Source of the DNA: Branchipolynoe longqiensis
Taxonomy: Eukaryota > Annelida > Polychaeta > Phyllodocida > Polynoidae
Reading direction: 5' to 3'
DNA: 64,000 bases
NCBI GenBank assembly: GCA_030323885.1
Contig: CM059199.1
Location: 36,154,590 to 36,218,589 of the forward strand
A model generated the notes under the pieces. It saw only the letters and a program-made list of their open reading frames with translations. It made no database searches and was not told where the DNA came from. The number at the start of each line of letters is the position of its first letter. Position 1 is the first letter of the stretch. Made by a program: the position numbers and the translations under genes. This document shows, one piece after another, positions 8,836 through 19,069 of this stretch.

Positions 8836-10708
8836 CATTTCTTAGTTCGGCATTCACAGTTATCTTTCTAACTTAAACTTAAAGGGATTTTGAAAGTGAT
8901 ATTACTGAAGTCCTATAGAAGGGTCTTTATCGTTCATCCATATTCACAATTATCTTTATAGGTAAAAGGTATACAGGCATGTAGAACAAATGACGGTCTA
9001 TAGAAGTATCTCTTATAACTCATCCACATTCACAATTATCTTTATAGCCAAAGAGATAGGGACACTTAGAACAATGAGGGTGTATAGAAGTGTCTCTTAT
9101 AACTCATCCACATTCATAATTATCTTTATAGCCAAAGAGATAGGGACACTTAGAACAATGAGGGTCTATAGAAGTGTCTCTTATAACTCATCCACATTCA
9201 CAATTATCTTTATATCCAAAGAGATAGGGACACTTAGAACAATGAGGTTGTATAGAAGTGTATCTTATAACTCATCCACATTCTCAATTATCTTTATAGC
9301 CAAAGAGATAGGGACACTTAGAACAATGAGGGTCTATAGAAGTGTCTCTTATAACTCATCCACATTCACAATTATCTTTATAGCCAAAGAGATAGGGACA
9401 CTTAGAACAATGAGGGTCTATAGAAGTGTCTCTTATAACTCATCCATATTCACAATTATCTTTATAGGTAAAAGAAAGTGGGAGAGTGCTTACAAACAGA
9501 AAAATAATGCATGCATTGGATAGATACACAACTGAAAGTGATAAAAACAAGGGGAGTCGCAAGACGATCACTGTCTAGCAGTGAAAACAAGTCTATATAC
9601 TTAACCATCATGGGCAGCATAAATACACCCATCACAACAACAACAACAAAATGAAAGTATATAGAAGTGTCTTTATACCTCATCCAAATTCATAATTATC
9701 TTTCTAGTTTAAGCAGAAGATAAAGAGTTATATAACTGGAAGTATATATAAGGGCTTGTAGTTCATCCTCATTTCCAATTATCTTCTTAGTTTAAAGGGA
9801 AGATAGAGAGGAAGATGAATGAATGTCTATAGCATGGCATAAATTATAGTCCATCCACATGAACATTTATATGTATAGCTTAAAGTTAAAGGGATATAGA
9901 AAATTAACAACAAGTATGTGTTATATAAGGACTTCTAGTTCAATTAACAACAAGTATGTGTTATATAAGGACTTCTAGTTCATGCACATCCATAAGTATA
10001 TTTATAGTTTAAAAGGGAAGATAGAGAGTTATGTCAATGAAAAACAATAGAAGGGCATTTAGGCATCCATATTAATAATTATCTTTGTAGTTTAAATGGA
10101 ATATACAAAGAAAGTATATCAAACGGTATTTAGCTCATGAACATTCGTTATTATCTTTGTAGTTTAAAAGGGAAGGTTCAGTGTTATGTCAATGAAAGTC
10201 TATCACACGGCCTTTAGTTCATCCCCATTCACAATTACCATCATAGTTTACATAGAAGGTAGTCAATTATCTGACTACAATATAAAGGGCCGTGTTGCAT
10301 TCGCCCCTCATTATCAACTATATTTATAATTTAAAGAGAGGACAGACAATTCTCTTTATTATATATAGAAGCGCTTTGCATTTGTCATAGTCAGTAATTA
10401 ACCTTCTAGGATAGCGGAGAGTTACCTATGAATGCAAATAGAAGGGCCTTTGCTTCCTTCTAATTCTTAATTATCCATATATTATACTGGGCGTCAGACA
10501 CTTCTATTTATACAAGTATGTAGAAGGGCTTTTCCTTCGTCCAAATTCACAATTATCCTCCTATTATGAAGGAGAATTAGACACTTATATTTATCAAAGT
10601 TCTTGAGAAGGGGGGTTCTTTCCTTATAATTCACAATTATTCTTTTAGTAAAATGAGGAGTTCTATCTATGAAAGTCTACCAAAGGGCCGTTTGTCTATT
10701 CTCCTTCT
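8835..10708. repeat. 84-bp satellite: homogeneous core, decayed flanks
   Basis: From about 8990 to 9470 at least five near-identical 84-bp units repeat (TATAGAAGTGTCTCTTATAA, CACATTCACAATTATCTTTA, GATAGGGACACTTAGAACAA). Because 84 is divisible by three, the array is also an open frame of 28-residue repeats; this is arithmetic, not coding evidence. Recognisable but strongly diverged units (TTCATCC...AATTATCTTT...AGTTTAAA) continue to about 10700 and back to about 8835. That pattern suggests recent homogenisation of the centre of an old array. Confidence 0.85.
9540..9655 (+). mobile_element. Fragment of an interspersed repeat (family E)
   Basis: AGCAGTGAAAACAAGT followed by CATCATGGGCAGCATAAATA and a CAA tail (9636-9650) recurs at 15530-15610 and 46625-46700. 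It interrupts the 84-bp satellite. Confidence 0.5.
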
Positions 10709-10738
10709 CAAGGCCTGGTCACATACACATTAGTGGGC

Positions 10739-10999
10739 ATAGTTGAACGTAGTGGAGGCTAGCATAGTTGAACATAGTTGAACATAGTTGAACGTAGTTG
10801 AACGTAGTTGAACATAGTTGAACATAGTTGAACATAGTTGAACGTAGTTGAACATAGTTGAACGTAGTTGAACGTAGTTGAACGTAGTCAAACGTGGTTG
10901 CACGTAGTTGAACATAGTTGAACGTAGTTGAACGTAGTTGAATGTAGTTGAGCGAGTTGAATGTAGTTGAACGTAGTTGAATGTAGTTGAACATAGCTG
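10739..10999. repeat. 10-bp minisatellite, left arm of F1
   Basis: Repeats of TAGTTGAACR with A/G variation at the last position and sporadic changes (AGTCAAACGTGG, AGTTGAGCG). The open frames on the complement only mirror this array. Confidence 0.9.
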
Positions 11000-11767
11000 A
11001 GAAGTATGGATGCTGGTGTAGCAAACCCTGTAAATTGCTAACCCCCACTTGTGATTTCCTAGGAAATTGCAAACCCCTATCCCATATATGGGCATGGGGG
11101 GTTTGCGATTTCCGAGGAAATCACATATCCCCACTGGACATTGCAAACCCCCCATGTTTGGCAGTCTTAAAGCAAGCACATGTGCTTTGTGCAGGTTTGT
11201 TTTGCTTTTAAAATTCCCACAATACACGGTGGCGCTGGAATTACGAACTGGTCTATTGTAAAAATTGTATTTTTGTAAGCATGATTAAGCACATTTATTT
11301 TTATAGAAGAGGGATCCCTCACAAGATGGATTAATTGATTATTTTCAAGTATATGCCGGTCACAGCAAGGGCCATATTCACTGCGATAACTCACAAGAAG
11401 GATAGGGGAACAGGTCAATTTGTGTCAAAGATGCTAGACTATATCAATAAGAAAAGCCAGTACAACTATCTGTATCATGAACCTACATGATGCTGAAGTG
11501 AATAAAGGCCAGGCATCCAGGCTACCGTTTTCAGCGCACGTGTGGTCGGGATTATGAACTGGACTATTGCGAAGATGTTTTCATTAGGATTAATCGATCT
11601 TGATGCTCCTTGAATCCATTTTATCTGGTAGAAGTTCAAAATCAAACATATAGGTGCTATGCTTGGGGTGATAAATGTTACAAAGCATGGGGGTTTGCGA
11701 TTTCTTAGGAAATTGCAAACACCGGGGTGTGCGATGTCCAGGGGTTTGCGATGTCCTGCTACACCGG

Positions 11768-11898
11768 TATGTTCAACTACGTTCAACTACGTCCAACTAC
11801 GTCCAACTACGTCCAACTACGTCCAACTACGGTCAACTCCATTAGCCTCCACTACGTTCAACTACGTTAGCCTCCACTACATTCAACTATGTCCACGA
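11768..11898. repeat. 10-bp minisatellite, right arm of F1
   Basis: GTYCAACTAC repeats in inverse orientation to 10739-10999, with the T/C variant distribution differing from the left arm. This means the arms diverged or were homogenised separately. Confidence 0.85.
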
Positions 11899-11919
11899 AC
11901 GTGTATGTGACCGGGCCTT

Positions 11920-12340
11920 TAATTCCCTTCATAGTGAGTTGCTCATGAACTGGATCGATGCGCAGACATTTTACCTTTAGCGCATATTGGTTCAGATAAA
12001 TCCCATACGATATACAATAGGCATGTGTCGAACGATGCAACAGCCAACCTCCACTCCACCAACAGTGGTGGAACTAGTGTAGGTAACAACAAACCCACAC
12101 TCTGACGGCAGTCGAGAAACTACTGTTGTGAGTGGTATCGCTCTTTGGAAATATTCTCCATGGAAAAGGTATTGTAGTGGATTTCCAGCAGGAAAATGCC
12201 CTCTGACGACAGTGGCAAGAACAAAAAAGGTCTTATAGTGGATTTCCAGCACAAAACTGCCCTCTAACGGCCCTCTAACGGCAGTGGCAAGAACTAATAT
12301 GGGTAGCAGCTCACAGGAAAGGTCACATGTTTTAACTGCA
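11920..12340. repeat. Short tandem duplication in otherwise unknown DNA
   Basis: Between 12165 and 12300 a ~60-70-bp unit is repeated (TAGTGGATTTCCAGCA, TGCCCTCTRACG, CAGTGGCAAGAAC). The second copy carries an extra internal CCCTCTAACGG doubling. No gene is recognised. Confidence 0.55.
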
Positions 12341-12408
12341 TATTTAGAGTTGCATTGATGGGTTCCGACTTGCGACAGTCTGCACTCATGGCGACTCCAT
12401 ATCAGTAG
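12340..12408 (-). mobile_element. SINE family A fragment
   Basis: GATGGGTTCCGACTTGCGAC and GCACTCATGGCGACTCCATA are the minus-strand SINE blocks. Both ends are truncated. Confidence 0.6.
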
Positions 12409-12409
12409 G

Positions 12410-12500
12410 ACTGTAACAAAATAAAAATGTTTACGGTTTGATTCCAAAATTGATCCTAATTTGTGGATTGCGTTTACCGGGTTTTGCGCCTGAACTCTTC
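12410..12500 (-). mobile_element. MITE fragment (family G end)
   Basis: TTTGATTCCAAAATTGATCC, then TGGATTGCGTTTACCGGGTT and TTGCGCCTGAACTCTTC, match the right end of the element at 29346-29587. The left end is missing. Confidence 0.55.
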
Positions 12501-12918
12501 ACATTTTCAAGGCGCAGATGGTTCTAGGTAGTCCAGAGTGAGTAGCGCGGGTGTGAGGGGTTGGCGCGGTGGTAGCGGCGTGTGGGTGAGAGTAGTAGTT
12601 ACCGCTGAAACAGTGGGAATGCCAGAGGAAGGAGTCGGCCATCTTTAAACCATTCACTAAACCCTCGCCCCAGCACGCTCATCAAAGAGCAGAGGCTGGT
12701 GTCTGACAAATGGGCGCCGACAAATGGTTCCTTATTGAGATGACTTACACGCAGGTGTATAGGAACCGGCTTGTGCTGGTGCAGGCTGTGCGCTTTAAAT
12801 GAACCTTACATATGTGATCTGTAAGGCATTATGGGAGTATAAACAAGAACAATGCCATCCCCGTGTTGTTCTACTATATAGCCGACTCAATATTGCTTCC
12901 CACTCCCCTCCTGAATTG
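12500..12918. other. No gene recognised
   Basis: Moderately GC-rich 12520-12720 with GGGTGTGAGGGGTTGGCGCG and a few CpGs. No motif set or open frame stands out. Confidence 0.3.
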
Positions 12919-13094
12919 AATGTTGGGGTGTGACGTTCTAGCAACATCTGGTCAGGATGGGTACCGACTTCTGATTGCACATTCATGGCGACTTTATAGT
13001 GCTGACATACAAGGATATTATTAAGCCGCCGGCACCATGCGATGATAGCCCACTCAGTGAAATCATCTTGAGACTGAGCTAACCAGTTCTGGTT
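12918..13094 (-). mobile_element. SINE family A running into a minisatellite
   Basis: TGACGTTCTAGCAACATCTG and GGGTACCGACTTCTGATTGC to GACTGAGCTAACCAGTTCTG. The copy breaks off exactly where the GGTTGGGT array starts. Confidence 0.75.
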
Positions 13095-14205
13095 GGGTGG
13101 TGAAGTGGTTTTGTGGTAGGGTGATTTGGTGGTTGGGTGGTAGCGTGGTTGGGTGGCACCTTCGCTGGGTGGCTGAGTGGTTGGATGGCTGTGTGGTAAC
13201 GTGGTTGAGTGGTGAAGTGGTGAGGTGGTAATGTGCGTGGGTGGTTGGGTGGTTGGGTGGTTGGGTGGTTGGGTGGTTGGGTGGTTGGGTGGTTGGGTGG
13301 TTGGGTGGTTGGCTGGTTGGGTGGTTGGGTGGTTGGGTGGTTGGGTGGTCGGGTGGTTGGTTGGTTGGTTGGGTGAAAGGGTGGCTGGGTATTTGCGTGG
13401 TAAAGTGGTTGGGAGTGAAGTGGTTGGGTGGTGAATGTGGTTTTGTTGTATGGTGGCTGGGTGGTAGCGTCGTTGAGTGCTGGCTTCGTTGGGTGGCTGG
13501 GTGGTAAAGCGGTTGGGTGGTGAAGTGATTTGTTGGTAGGGTGGTTGAGTGATGGGGTGATTGATTGATTGATTAGGTGGTTTGGATAATTGGGTTAATA
13601 TGTGGTTGGGTGGTTGTGTGCTTGTGTGATAGGGTGGTTGGTTGATTATGTGGTCAGATGGTTGGCTTATTAGGTGGTTAGGTGGTTAGACGGTTACTTG
13701 GTTAGGTGGTCGGGTGGTCGGGTGGTCAGGTGGTCGGGTGGTCAGGTGATCAGGTGGTTAGGGGGTCAGGTGGTCAGGTGGTCAGGTGGTCGGGTGGTCA
13801 GTTGGTCAGGTGGTCAGGTGGTCAGGTGGTCAGGCAGTCAGGTGGTCAGGTGGTCAGGCAGTCAGGTGGTCAGGTGGTCAGGCAGTCAGGTGGTCAGGTG
13901 GTCAGGCAGTCAGGTGGTCAGGTGGTCGGGTGGTCAGTTGGTCAGGTGGTCAGGTGGTCAGGTGGTCAGGTGGTCAGGTGGTCAGGTGGTCAGGTGGTCA
14001 GGTGGTCAGGTGGTCAGGTGGTCAGGTGGTCAGGTGGTCAGGTGGTCAGGTGGTCAGGTGGTCAGGTGGTCAGGTGGTCGGGTGGTCAGGTGGTCAGGTG
14101 GTCAGGTGGTCGGGTGGTCAGGTGGTCAGGTGGTTAGGTGGTCATGTGGTTAGGTGGCCATGTGGTTAGGTGGCTAGGTGGTTAGGTGGTTGGTTGGTAA
14201 CAAAG
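13093..14205. repeat. 8-bp minisatellite with 24-bp higher-order units
   Basis: The first part is GGTTGGGT repeats mixed with GTGGTAGCGTGG-type variants; the second (13690-14150) is GGTCAGGT repeats. Between about 13825 and 13925 a 24-bp unit CAGGCAGTCAGGTGGTCAGG... repeats four times. All three plus-strand frames stay open because 8-bp units lack stop codons, giving Trp/Gly/Val repeats that are not genes. The strand is almost free of A outside CAG. Confidence 0.9.
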
Positions 14206-14650
14206 GCCTTTTATGCCGCTCTATATATCGCCTGGCATTTCCTTAGTAGAATTGAACACAAGTGTTTCTTGTTATGTGACTCTACACTAGATTGCTATGA
14301 GCAGACCGATGGCCTCTGTGCACGGTGGAAACAACTAGTCTACCACTCCTCAATCACCCACTGAATTCACTGTAAACAAAGTTGAGTAATAGTGTCCCAG
14401 GTTGGATTCAATGCATTCGGACAGGAGAAGCTCACTAATTCAATATGACTTCATGGATATGTGTATATATATGTATGTATATACACATATATATATGGAC
14501 AGTAATAAACCGTTCATCACGTGTAATAATGCCTGTAGTGTCCTGCACTCCTCCCCCCCCCCCCTCCTATCCGGGGGGGGGGGCACCATCATGCACCGCT
14601 CCAGCTCCTGCGCGGGGCCAATCCTCCACTAGCTCGTAGGACTTTTTTTA
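14205..14650. other. Unannotated; C-run facing a G-run
   Basis: A run of C (about 14550-14562) is followed after CTCCTATCC by a run of G (about 14573-14583), a simple hairpin-forming motif. Short TA repeats lie at 14460-14500. No gene is recognised. Confidence 0.4.
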
Positions 14651-14925
14651 TATATATCCGCGTTTCAAATGAAAGTTTGTCTGCTTGTCTGGGAAAGTGA
14701 AAATCACATCAGACTTATCCAGTGGACAAGTAAACCATTTTGGTTATTTATAGGTCTGTATCTGTATATATCTGTGTAGATATATATATGTGTATATATC
14801 GCCGTTCAAAATAAGAGCATGTCCGCTTGTCCGGGACAACGGAAAATTCAAATGGGCAAGTGAAAGTCACATTAGACATGTCCGGTGGACAAATGACAAA
14901 GTTTGCTTACTTCTATCATTGTGTA
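14651..14925. repeat. Two-copy ~150-bp tandem duplication
   Basis: Unit 1 (TATATATCCGCGTTTCAAAT, GTCTGCTTGTCTGGGA, CACATCAGACTTATCC) is matched about 150 bp later by TATATATCGCCGTTCAAAAT, GTCCGCTTGTCCGGGA and CACATTAGACATGTCC. Each copy ends in GGACAARTGA/AAGTAAACC followed by TTA-rich sequence. Confidence 0.6.
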
Positions 14926-14941
14926 TATACTGGGTGACTCT

Positions 14942-15347
14942 TAGATAACATATTCACCCCATACTTACAGTACAGGGGTGAAAACCAAGCTGGCGAAGAA
15001 TTTTGGCATGCTGGGTTAATTAACTGAGCTGGTAAATTCTTAATTTAAGAAGCACAATATATTCTTTATGTACATCTTCATATGTACCCGCTACTTTTGA
15101 GTTGGAAAATATAATAAAACATATATTTTAATGCAATTTAAAAGTCAAATCGATGGCATTCTCTGGCTGCCATCTTGTCTTTTTGCATTCTCTCCCATTT
15201 CACCAACTCTGTGTTGATATAAGTAACCATTTGACACTGGTGCCAGGCATTCTACTTCCCGTTCCATACTAAAGCTATTTTCGCCAGTATTTAGAGTATG
15301 TTGTCGTTCACTCCTGTACTGGAAATATGGGGTGAATCTTTTATCTA
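14942..15347 (-). mobile_element. MITE family with 9-bp target duplication, copy 2
   Basis: The 406-bp element starts TAGATAACATATTCACCCCA and ends GGTGAATCTTTTATCTA, with perfect 9-bp repeats GGTGACTCT at 14933-14941 and 15348-15356. The interior (GCCATCTTGTCTTTTTGCAT) is the reverse complement of copy 1. Confidence 0.92.
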
Positions 15348-15379
15348 GGTGACTCTGTGCACAAGAAGTGTGACATGCA

Positions 15380-15620
15380 GGCTAATGATATTATATTTGA
15401 ATTCTTACCAAATAGTTATTGTAAAAGAACGCTGTTTGCAGTCTACAAACAGTTACAAGCCATAAACAAGAATCAAGAAAACCTAAATTATTACTAAAAC
15501 TAAAATCACAAAGATTTGAATCAGATTGGATTAGTGCTACCCAGCAGTGAAAACAAGTATTAACACACATCTGTGATGAGCAGGGTAAATAAATTCATTT
15601 TTTGTAAAGCCCACAAAAAA
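15380..15620 (+). mobile_element. Interspersed repeat (family E)
   Basis: AAGAAAACCTAAATTATTAC, AAAGATTTGAATCAGATTGG and AGCAGTGAAAACAAGT recur in the same order at 46560-46690. The class is unknown; the sequence is AT-rich and shows no terminal repeats I can define. Confidence 0.5.
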
Positions 15621-15940
15621 CAACGCTGGATATCTGCTCACATACATGCTTCCCCAATAACCAATAAGACCATTAGACATGGTTTGGTAATATTTCTTGT
15701 CTGGCTTGACTACACAGTGCCATGCCGATTTTAACTTGTAATAGGTCGGCATTCTTAGTGATGGAGAATTCTGGTCACATGCTAAATGGTTCCAGCTCCT
15801 AAATACCCTGCTGACAGCTCCCCCTGCAGGTGAGTTACCACGCTAAGGTCTTATCTTCCAGGAAACACATACGGAATGTTCATCCCCCTCCCACCATGTA
15901 CATCTATATATATTTTATTCTTTATGGATAAGTCTGAAGA

Positions 15941-16190
15941 GACTTGTTTTCACCATTAGACAGTTTGTCGATAGAAATCCCAAGCCTACACCTTTACCGA
16001 CCCAAGGGATTTTTAACCTCCCACTCCATATAGTCATGGTATGAGAGCAACTGGCCTTTGATGATGCTGTAAGCTATACAGAGCAGTGGAAATCCAAATT
16101 GGCAGAAGTTGGGGCATGGGGAATCGAACCACTGACATAGAAAAAAGTCCAACACTGTAACAACCCCACCACAGAGAACACCACTAATAC
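15941..16190 (-). mobile_element. SINE family B
   Basis: On the minus strand a tRNA-like head (GTGGGGTTGTTACAGTG region and GGTTCGATTCCCC at about 16117-16129) is followed by TGCCAATTTGGATTTCCACT, CTCATACCATGACTATATG and a terminal GACAAACTGTCTAATGGTG. The B-box-like GGTTCGATTCC is intact; the A-box region is decayed. Confidence 0.7.
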
Positions 16191-16207
16191 ATAAAGTATA
16201 TCCACAA

Positions 16208-16260
16208 CAACGTTTGTTCGTTAAGATTGTATATCCTAGCAACATTTGAAGGCACATCAG
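16208..16260 (-). mobile_element. SINE family A 3' end, interrupted
   Basis: TTTGTTCGTTAAGATTGTAT and CCTAGCAACATTTGAAGGCA lead to ATCAG at 16260. The SINE's next bases GACGG resume at 17019 after the palindromic element. Confidence 0.7.
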
Positions 16261-17015
16261 GGCCTGTATGCACCAATCGGGGTTAGGGCCTTAACCGCGG
16301 CTAAGGTATCCCCTCACGGCTAAATGTGACAAATCGGTATGCACCAATCGGAGTTAGCGCTAACCGCCGACCGTAGCCTCGGCTAAGCTACCCTGACTTC
16401 AAGTCAGGTTTAACTGCTAGCCGGTGTGGTTAGTGTGCGTGTGTGGGTCTCAATCTATTCAATGCGATCATATTTGACAGAACCAAATACGCAATAAGTG
16501 AAACCCAATCAAATCAACCTTAAATGCGAAGCGATATTAACGCTACCGCCGCATCGGCGGCGACATATACAGTTATACCTTTCAAATCGACGAACGCACA
16601 GTAAACAAACCGCCGTCGCCGCCAGTATGGAAAGCGACGTCGATGCGGCGGCTGCGGCGATTTGTTTACCTTACGCTCGTCGATTCGAAAATATAACTAT
16701 TAATATCGCCGCCAATGCGGCGGTAGCCTTAATAACGCTTCGAATCCAGGGCTAAATCGATAAAATCCCACTTATTGCGTATGTAATTCCGCCAAATATG
16801 GTCGCATTGAATATATTTAAGCCTAATATATGGGTACAGACGCAGAGTGATTTCCCAAATCTATAAATAAACACACGGTTAGCTATCCACCGTGGCTAGA
16901 ACATTGGTGCATACCGATTCAGACATCTCTCCAACCCGCCGCTACCCCAGGGTAGCTATCCGCGGCTAGCGGCTTAGCCCCGGCTAAACCTATCACCGAT
17001 TGGTGCAGATGGGCC
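16261..17015. mobile_element. 755-bp palindromic element, 3-bp CAG duplication
   Basis: Ends GGCCTGTATGCACCAATCGG and, on the complement, GGCCCATCTGCACCAATCGG are flanked by CAG at 16258-16260 and 17016-17018. A central hairpin of about 360 bp (16445-16805) pairs ATTCAATGCGATCATATTTG with its near-complement at the other side and has a GCCGCC-rich apex. The GC-rich arms repeat GGCTAAG and TAGCC motifs. The 85-codon frame inside is a by-product of the palindrome. A 3-bp CWG duplication is typical of PIF/Harbinger elements; that assignment is inference. Confidence 0.85.
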
Positions 17016-17029
17016 CAGGACGGTTATTT

Positions 17030-18040
17030 ATACAATATATATATATTTAGTTAAAGTTTGTTGACCAACTCCCAGTATATGCATATCCCACTGTATGGAA
17101 TGCATGGTACGCTGTCATTGAGGTGATCATCTCACAGTCACATTTTAAATGCAGGATAAGATCTATACTATTACGTCAATATGCAGATACAGTAAATTGT
17201 AACAACTAATTACATTGTGATTGTTAACACAAGCCATATCCAACCAATATTTGAATCACAGAATTTGTCTAGTGATGAACAAGTCCTGATCTCATTGTAT
17301 CTTTTTCTAAACATGTGTTTGTTTCCTTAAAGAGGAGTCTGTAGGTTATTTGTATATTAGTTCCAGGGCTCATGATTTTGTTTTATGCATTATTTTCTTC
17401 ATAAAGGGCAGTGGGAAGACAACCATTAATGTTTACACTGTTCCTACAATTGCTATTGTCAACAGAATAGTATATGTTTGTGGAATTATGTATAGAAATT
17501 GTGAATGAAACATGTCTTAAATGTCTTATGTCTAGTTGTTTTTAATTTCTTTATTTAAGGTTTTATTTCATTAACAATGACAATTGCGCAGTCGATACCA
17601 ATTGGCTACGAACAAATACTGCGAGTGTTCAAATATAAACCTATATACAATTTAGATTGTCAGATTGGTTAGAGTTTCTGCCATATTTGTTGTATAAATG
17701 AGTCAGGATCACGAAAAAAGGCCAATTGAGGGAAGTTGTCGGCGTCGATCATTGGATGTTGGTGTCAAACAGTATAATTAGAGTTTAGCATTGACAGAGG
17801 TATTGGAAAGTCCTTAAATTTATCCTGAATGTAAAGGTAGAGAAAACAGAACAACCTTATTTGTTTCTAGGTTAATTTAATATATAACAAAGAAATGCAC
17901 TACACTTTAAGAATTGCGATGCCATTCAAGTCACGAGTATAAACCAATGAAGTTTATGTAGAGTATAAATGCCAGAAGGTGTATTAGGGAACGATATCAA
18001 TATTCTTTATTGGAGCTTGCTGTCCTAACATCATTTAATT
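17030..18040. other. AT-rich unannotated stretch
   Basis: About 1 kb with no repeat, ORF above 60 codons or motif I recognise. It is one of the few stretches in the window that looks like ordinary unique intergenic or intronic sequence. Confidence 0.4.
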
Positions 18041-18190
18041 ACATATACGGGCGGGTACCGACTTCTAACAGTCGTGACAATGTTGATAGTGTTGTCCCAC
18101 TGGGAGACCAGGTCACTGGTACCATGACCTGAAATCGCACTCAGTCACATTTGCCTGATTCTCAGCAAACCAGTCCGGGTCCGAGACTAG
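18040..18190 (-). mobile_element. SINE family A, middle part
   Basis: GGGCGGGTACCGACTTCTAA, CCCACTGGGAGACCAGGTCA and CTCAGTCACATTTGCCTGA. Truncated at both ends and followed directly by the element at 18202. Confidence 0.75.
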
Positions 18191-18201
18191 TCAAGTGCTA
18201 T

Positions 18202-18583
18202 CAAAGACCCTATAATACTAAGATGGCTCACTCAGGGTGTACTGTGTAATCAGAATCATCAAACCCACCACTTGGTGCGCTAGCTGTTCTCTTGGTTAAA
18301 CAGTTGCTATATTATATGTATAAATGTATATATGAATGTGAAGGATGTGTCATGATGGTGCTGATGATGATGATGTGATGATGATGTGTATTTGTTCATA
18401 GCAATTTCATATTGATGTGTATTCATACTTACCTATATCATGTATACTATAATTGTATGCATTTACATGTGAAACACCAACCAGCAGCCGGGCTGATCAA
18501 ACCCACCACAAGGTGGCACTGCAAAATTTACATTACCATGGGAGAGATAGGCAGTGAGCCGTCTTAGTATTATAGGGTCTTTG
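18202..18583. mobile_element. 382-bp MITE with 7-bp target duplication
   Basis: Inverted ends CAAAGACCCTATAATACTAA (left) and its exact complement on the right, flanked by GTGCTAT at 18195-18201 and 18584-18590. The interior holds ATG/GAT microsatellite sequence (18353-18385) and a second inverted pair around AAACCCACCAC. The superfamily is not clear from a 7-bp duplication. Confidence 0.8.
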
Positions 18584-18649
18584 GTGCTATGAAGGTAGGA
18601 ACAAGGATCAATGTTGTAAGTCATTGTGTTGACTCGCTCAGGATTGGAG

Positions 18650-18655
18650 GGGGGG

Positions 18656-18704
<49 letters not shown>
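18650..18704. repeat. G-run and (TA)n microsatellite
   Basis: A run of ten G (18649-18658) is followed by about 20 TA units broken by GTATAT. It ends at the TA flanking the pogo-like MITE. Confidence 0.9.
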
Positions 18705-18705
<1 letters not shown>

Positions 18706-18882
18706 CAGTAAAGCCTCTCTAACCGACCACCTCCACAGATCGACCAGTCCCCAATATTGATCGTTTTGTTGGGGTCTCAACAATACCATTGTAATCATAT
18801 TCGAATTCCCTAACCGACCACCTCCCTAAATGGATCACTTAATTTATGTCCCAAGGTCGGACGATTTAGAGAGGTGTTACTG
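18706..18882. mobile_element. Pogo-like MITE, copy 1
   Basis: 177 bp bounded by TA, starting CAGTAAAGCCTCTCTAACCG and ending with the complement of CAGTAACACCTCTCTAAATC. Short CAG...CTG ends with TA duplication are typical of mariner/pogo derivatives. Confidence 0.85.
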
Positions 18883-18886
18883 TATA

Positions 18887-19064
18887 CAGTCAAACCTATC
18901 TATACGGACCCATCCACAGATCGATCACTCCCCTATATCGATTGCTTATTTTGGGTCCCAACAATACTATTATGATCATATTCTAACTCCCTAAACCGAC
19001 CACCTCTCTAAATGGACCACTTAAATTCGGTCCCAAGGGCGGTCGATTTAGAGAGGTTTTACTG
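18887..19064. mobile_element. Pogo-like MITE, copy 2
   Basis: 178 bp from CAGTCAAACCTATCTATACG to the complement of CAGTAAAACCTCTCTAAATC, flanked by TA. It lies four bases from copy 1 in the same orientation. Confidence 0.85.
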
Positions 19065-19069
19065 TATAT

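Larger units (their letters stand above)
10710..11919. mobile_element. Foldback element with mirrored 10-bp arrays (F1)
   Basis: The 1210-bp element starts AAGGCCTGGTCACATACAC and ends with the complement of AAGGCCCGGTCACATACAC. Next to the ends come CATAGTTGAACGTAGTGGAG on the left and its inverted counterpart (CTCCACTACATTCAACTATG) on the right. The left arm is a TAGTTGAACR array (10739-10999) and the right arm a complementary GTYCAACTAC array (11768-11898). Between them are further inverted segments containing GGGGTTTGCGATTTC. No transposase is encoded. Confidence 0.85.

Noticed and set aside
8990..9523. 177-codon repeat protein with 28-residue period
   Set aside because: The 84-bp satellite period is a multiple of three, which keeps the frame open by arithmetic; flanking decayed units are not open.
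13674..14169. Three overlapping Trp/Gly/Val repeat proteins
   Set aside because: An 8-bp repeat reads through all three frames; no start context or conservation evidence.
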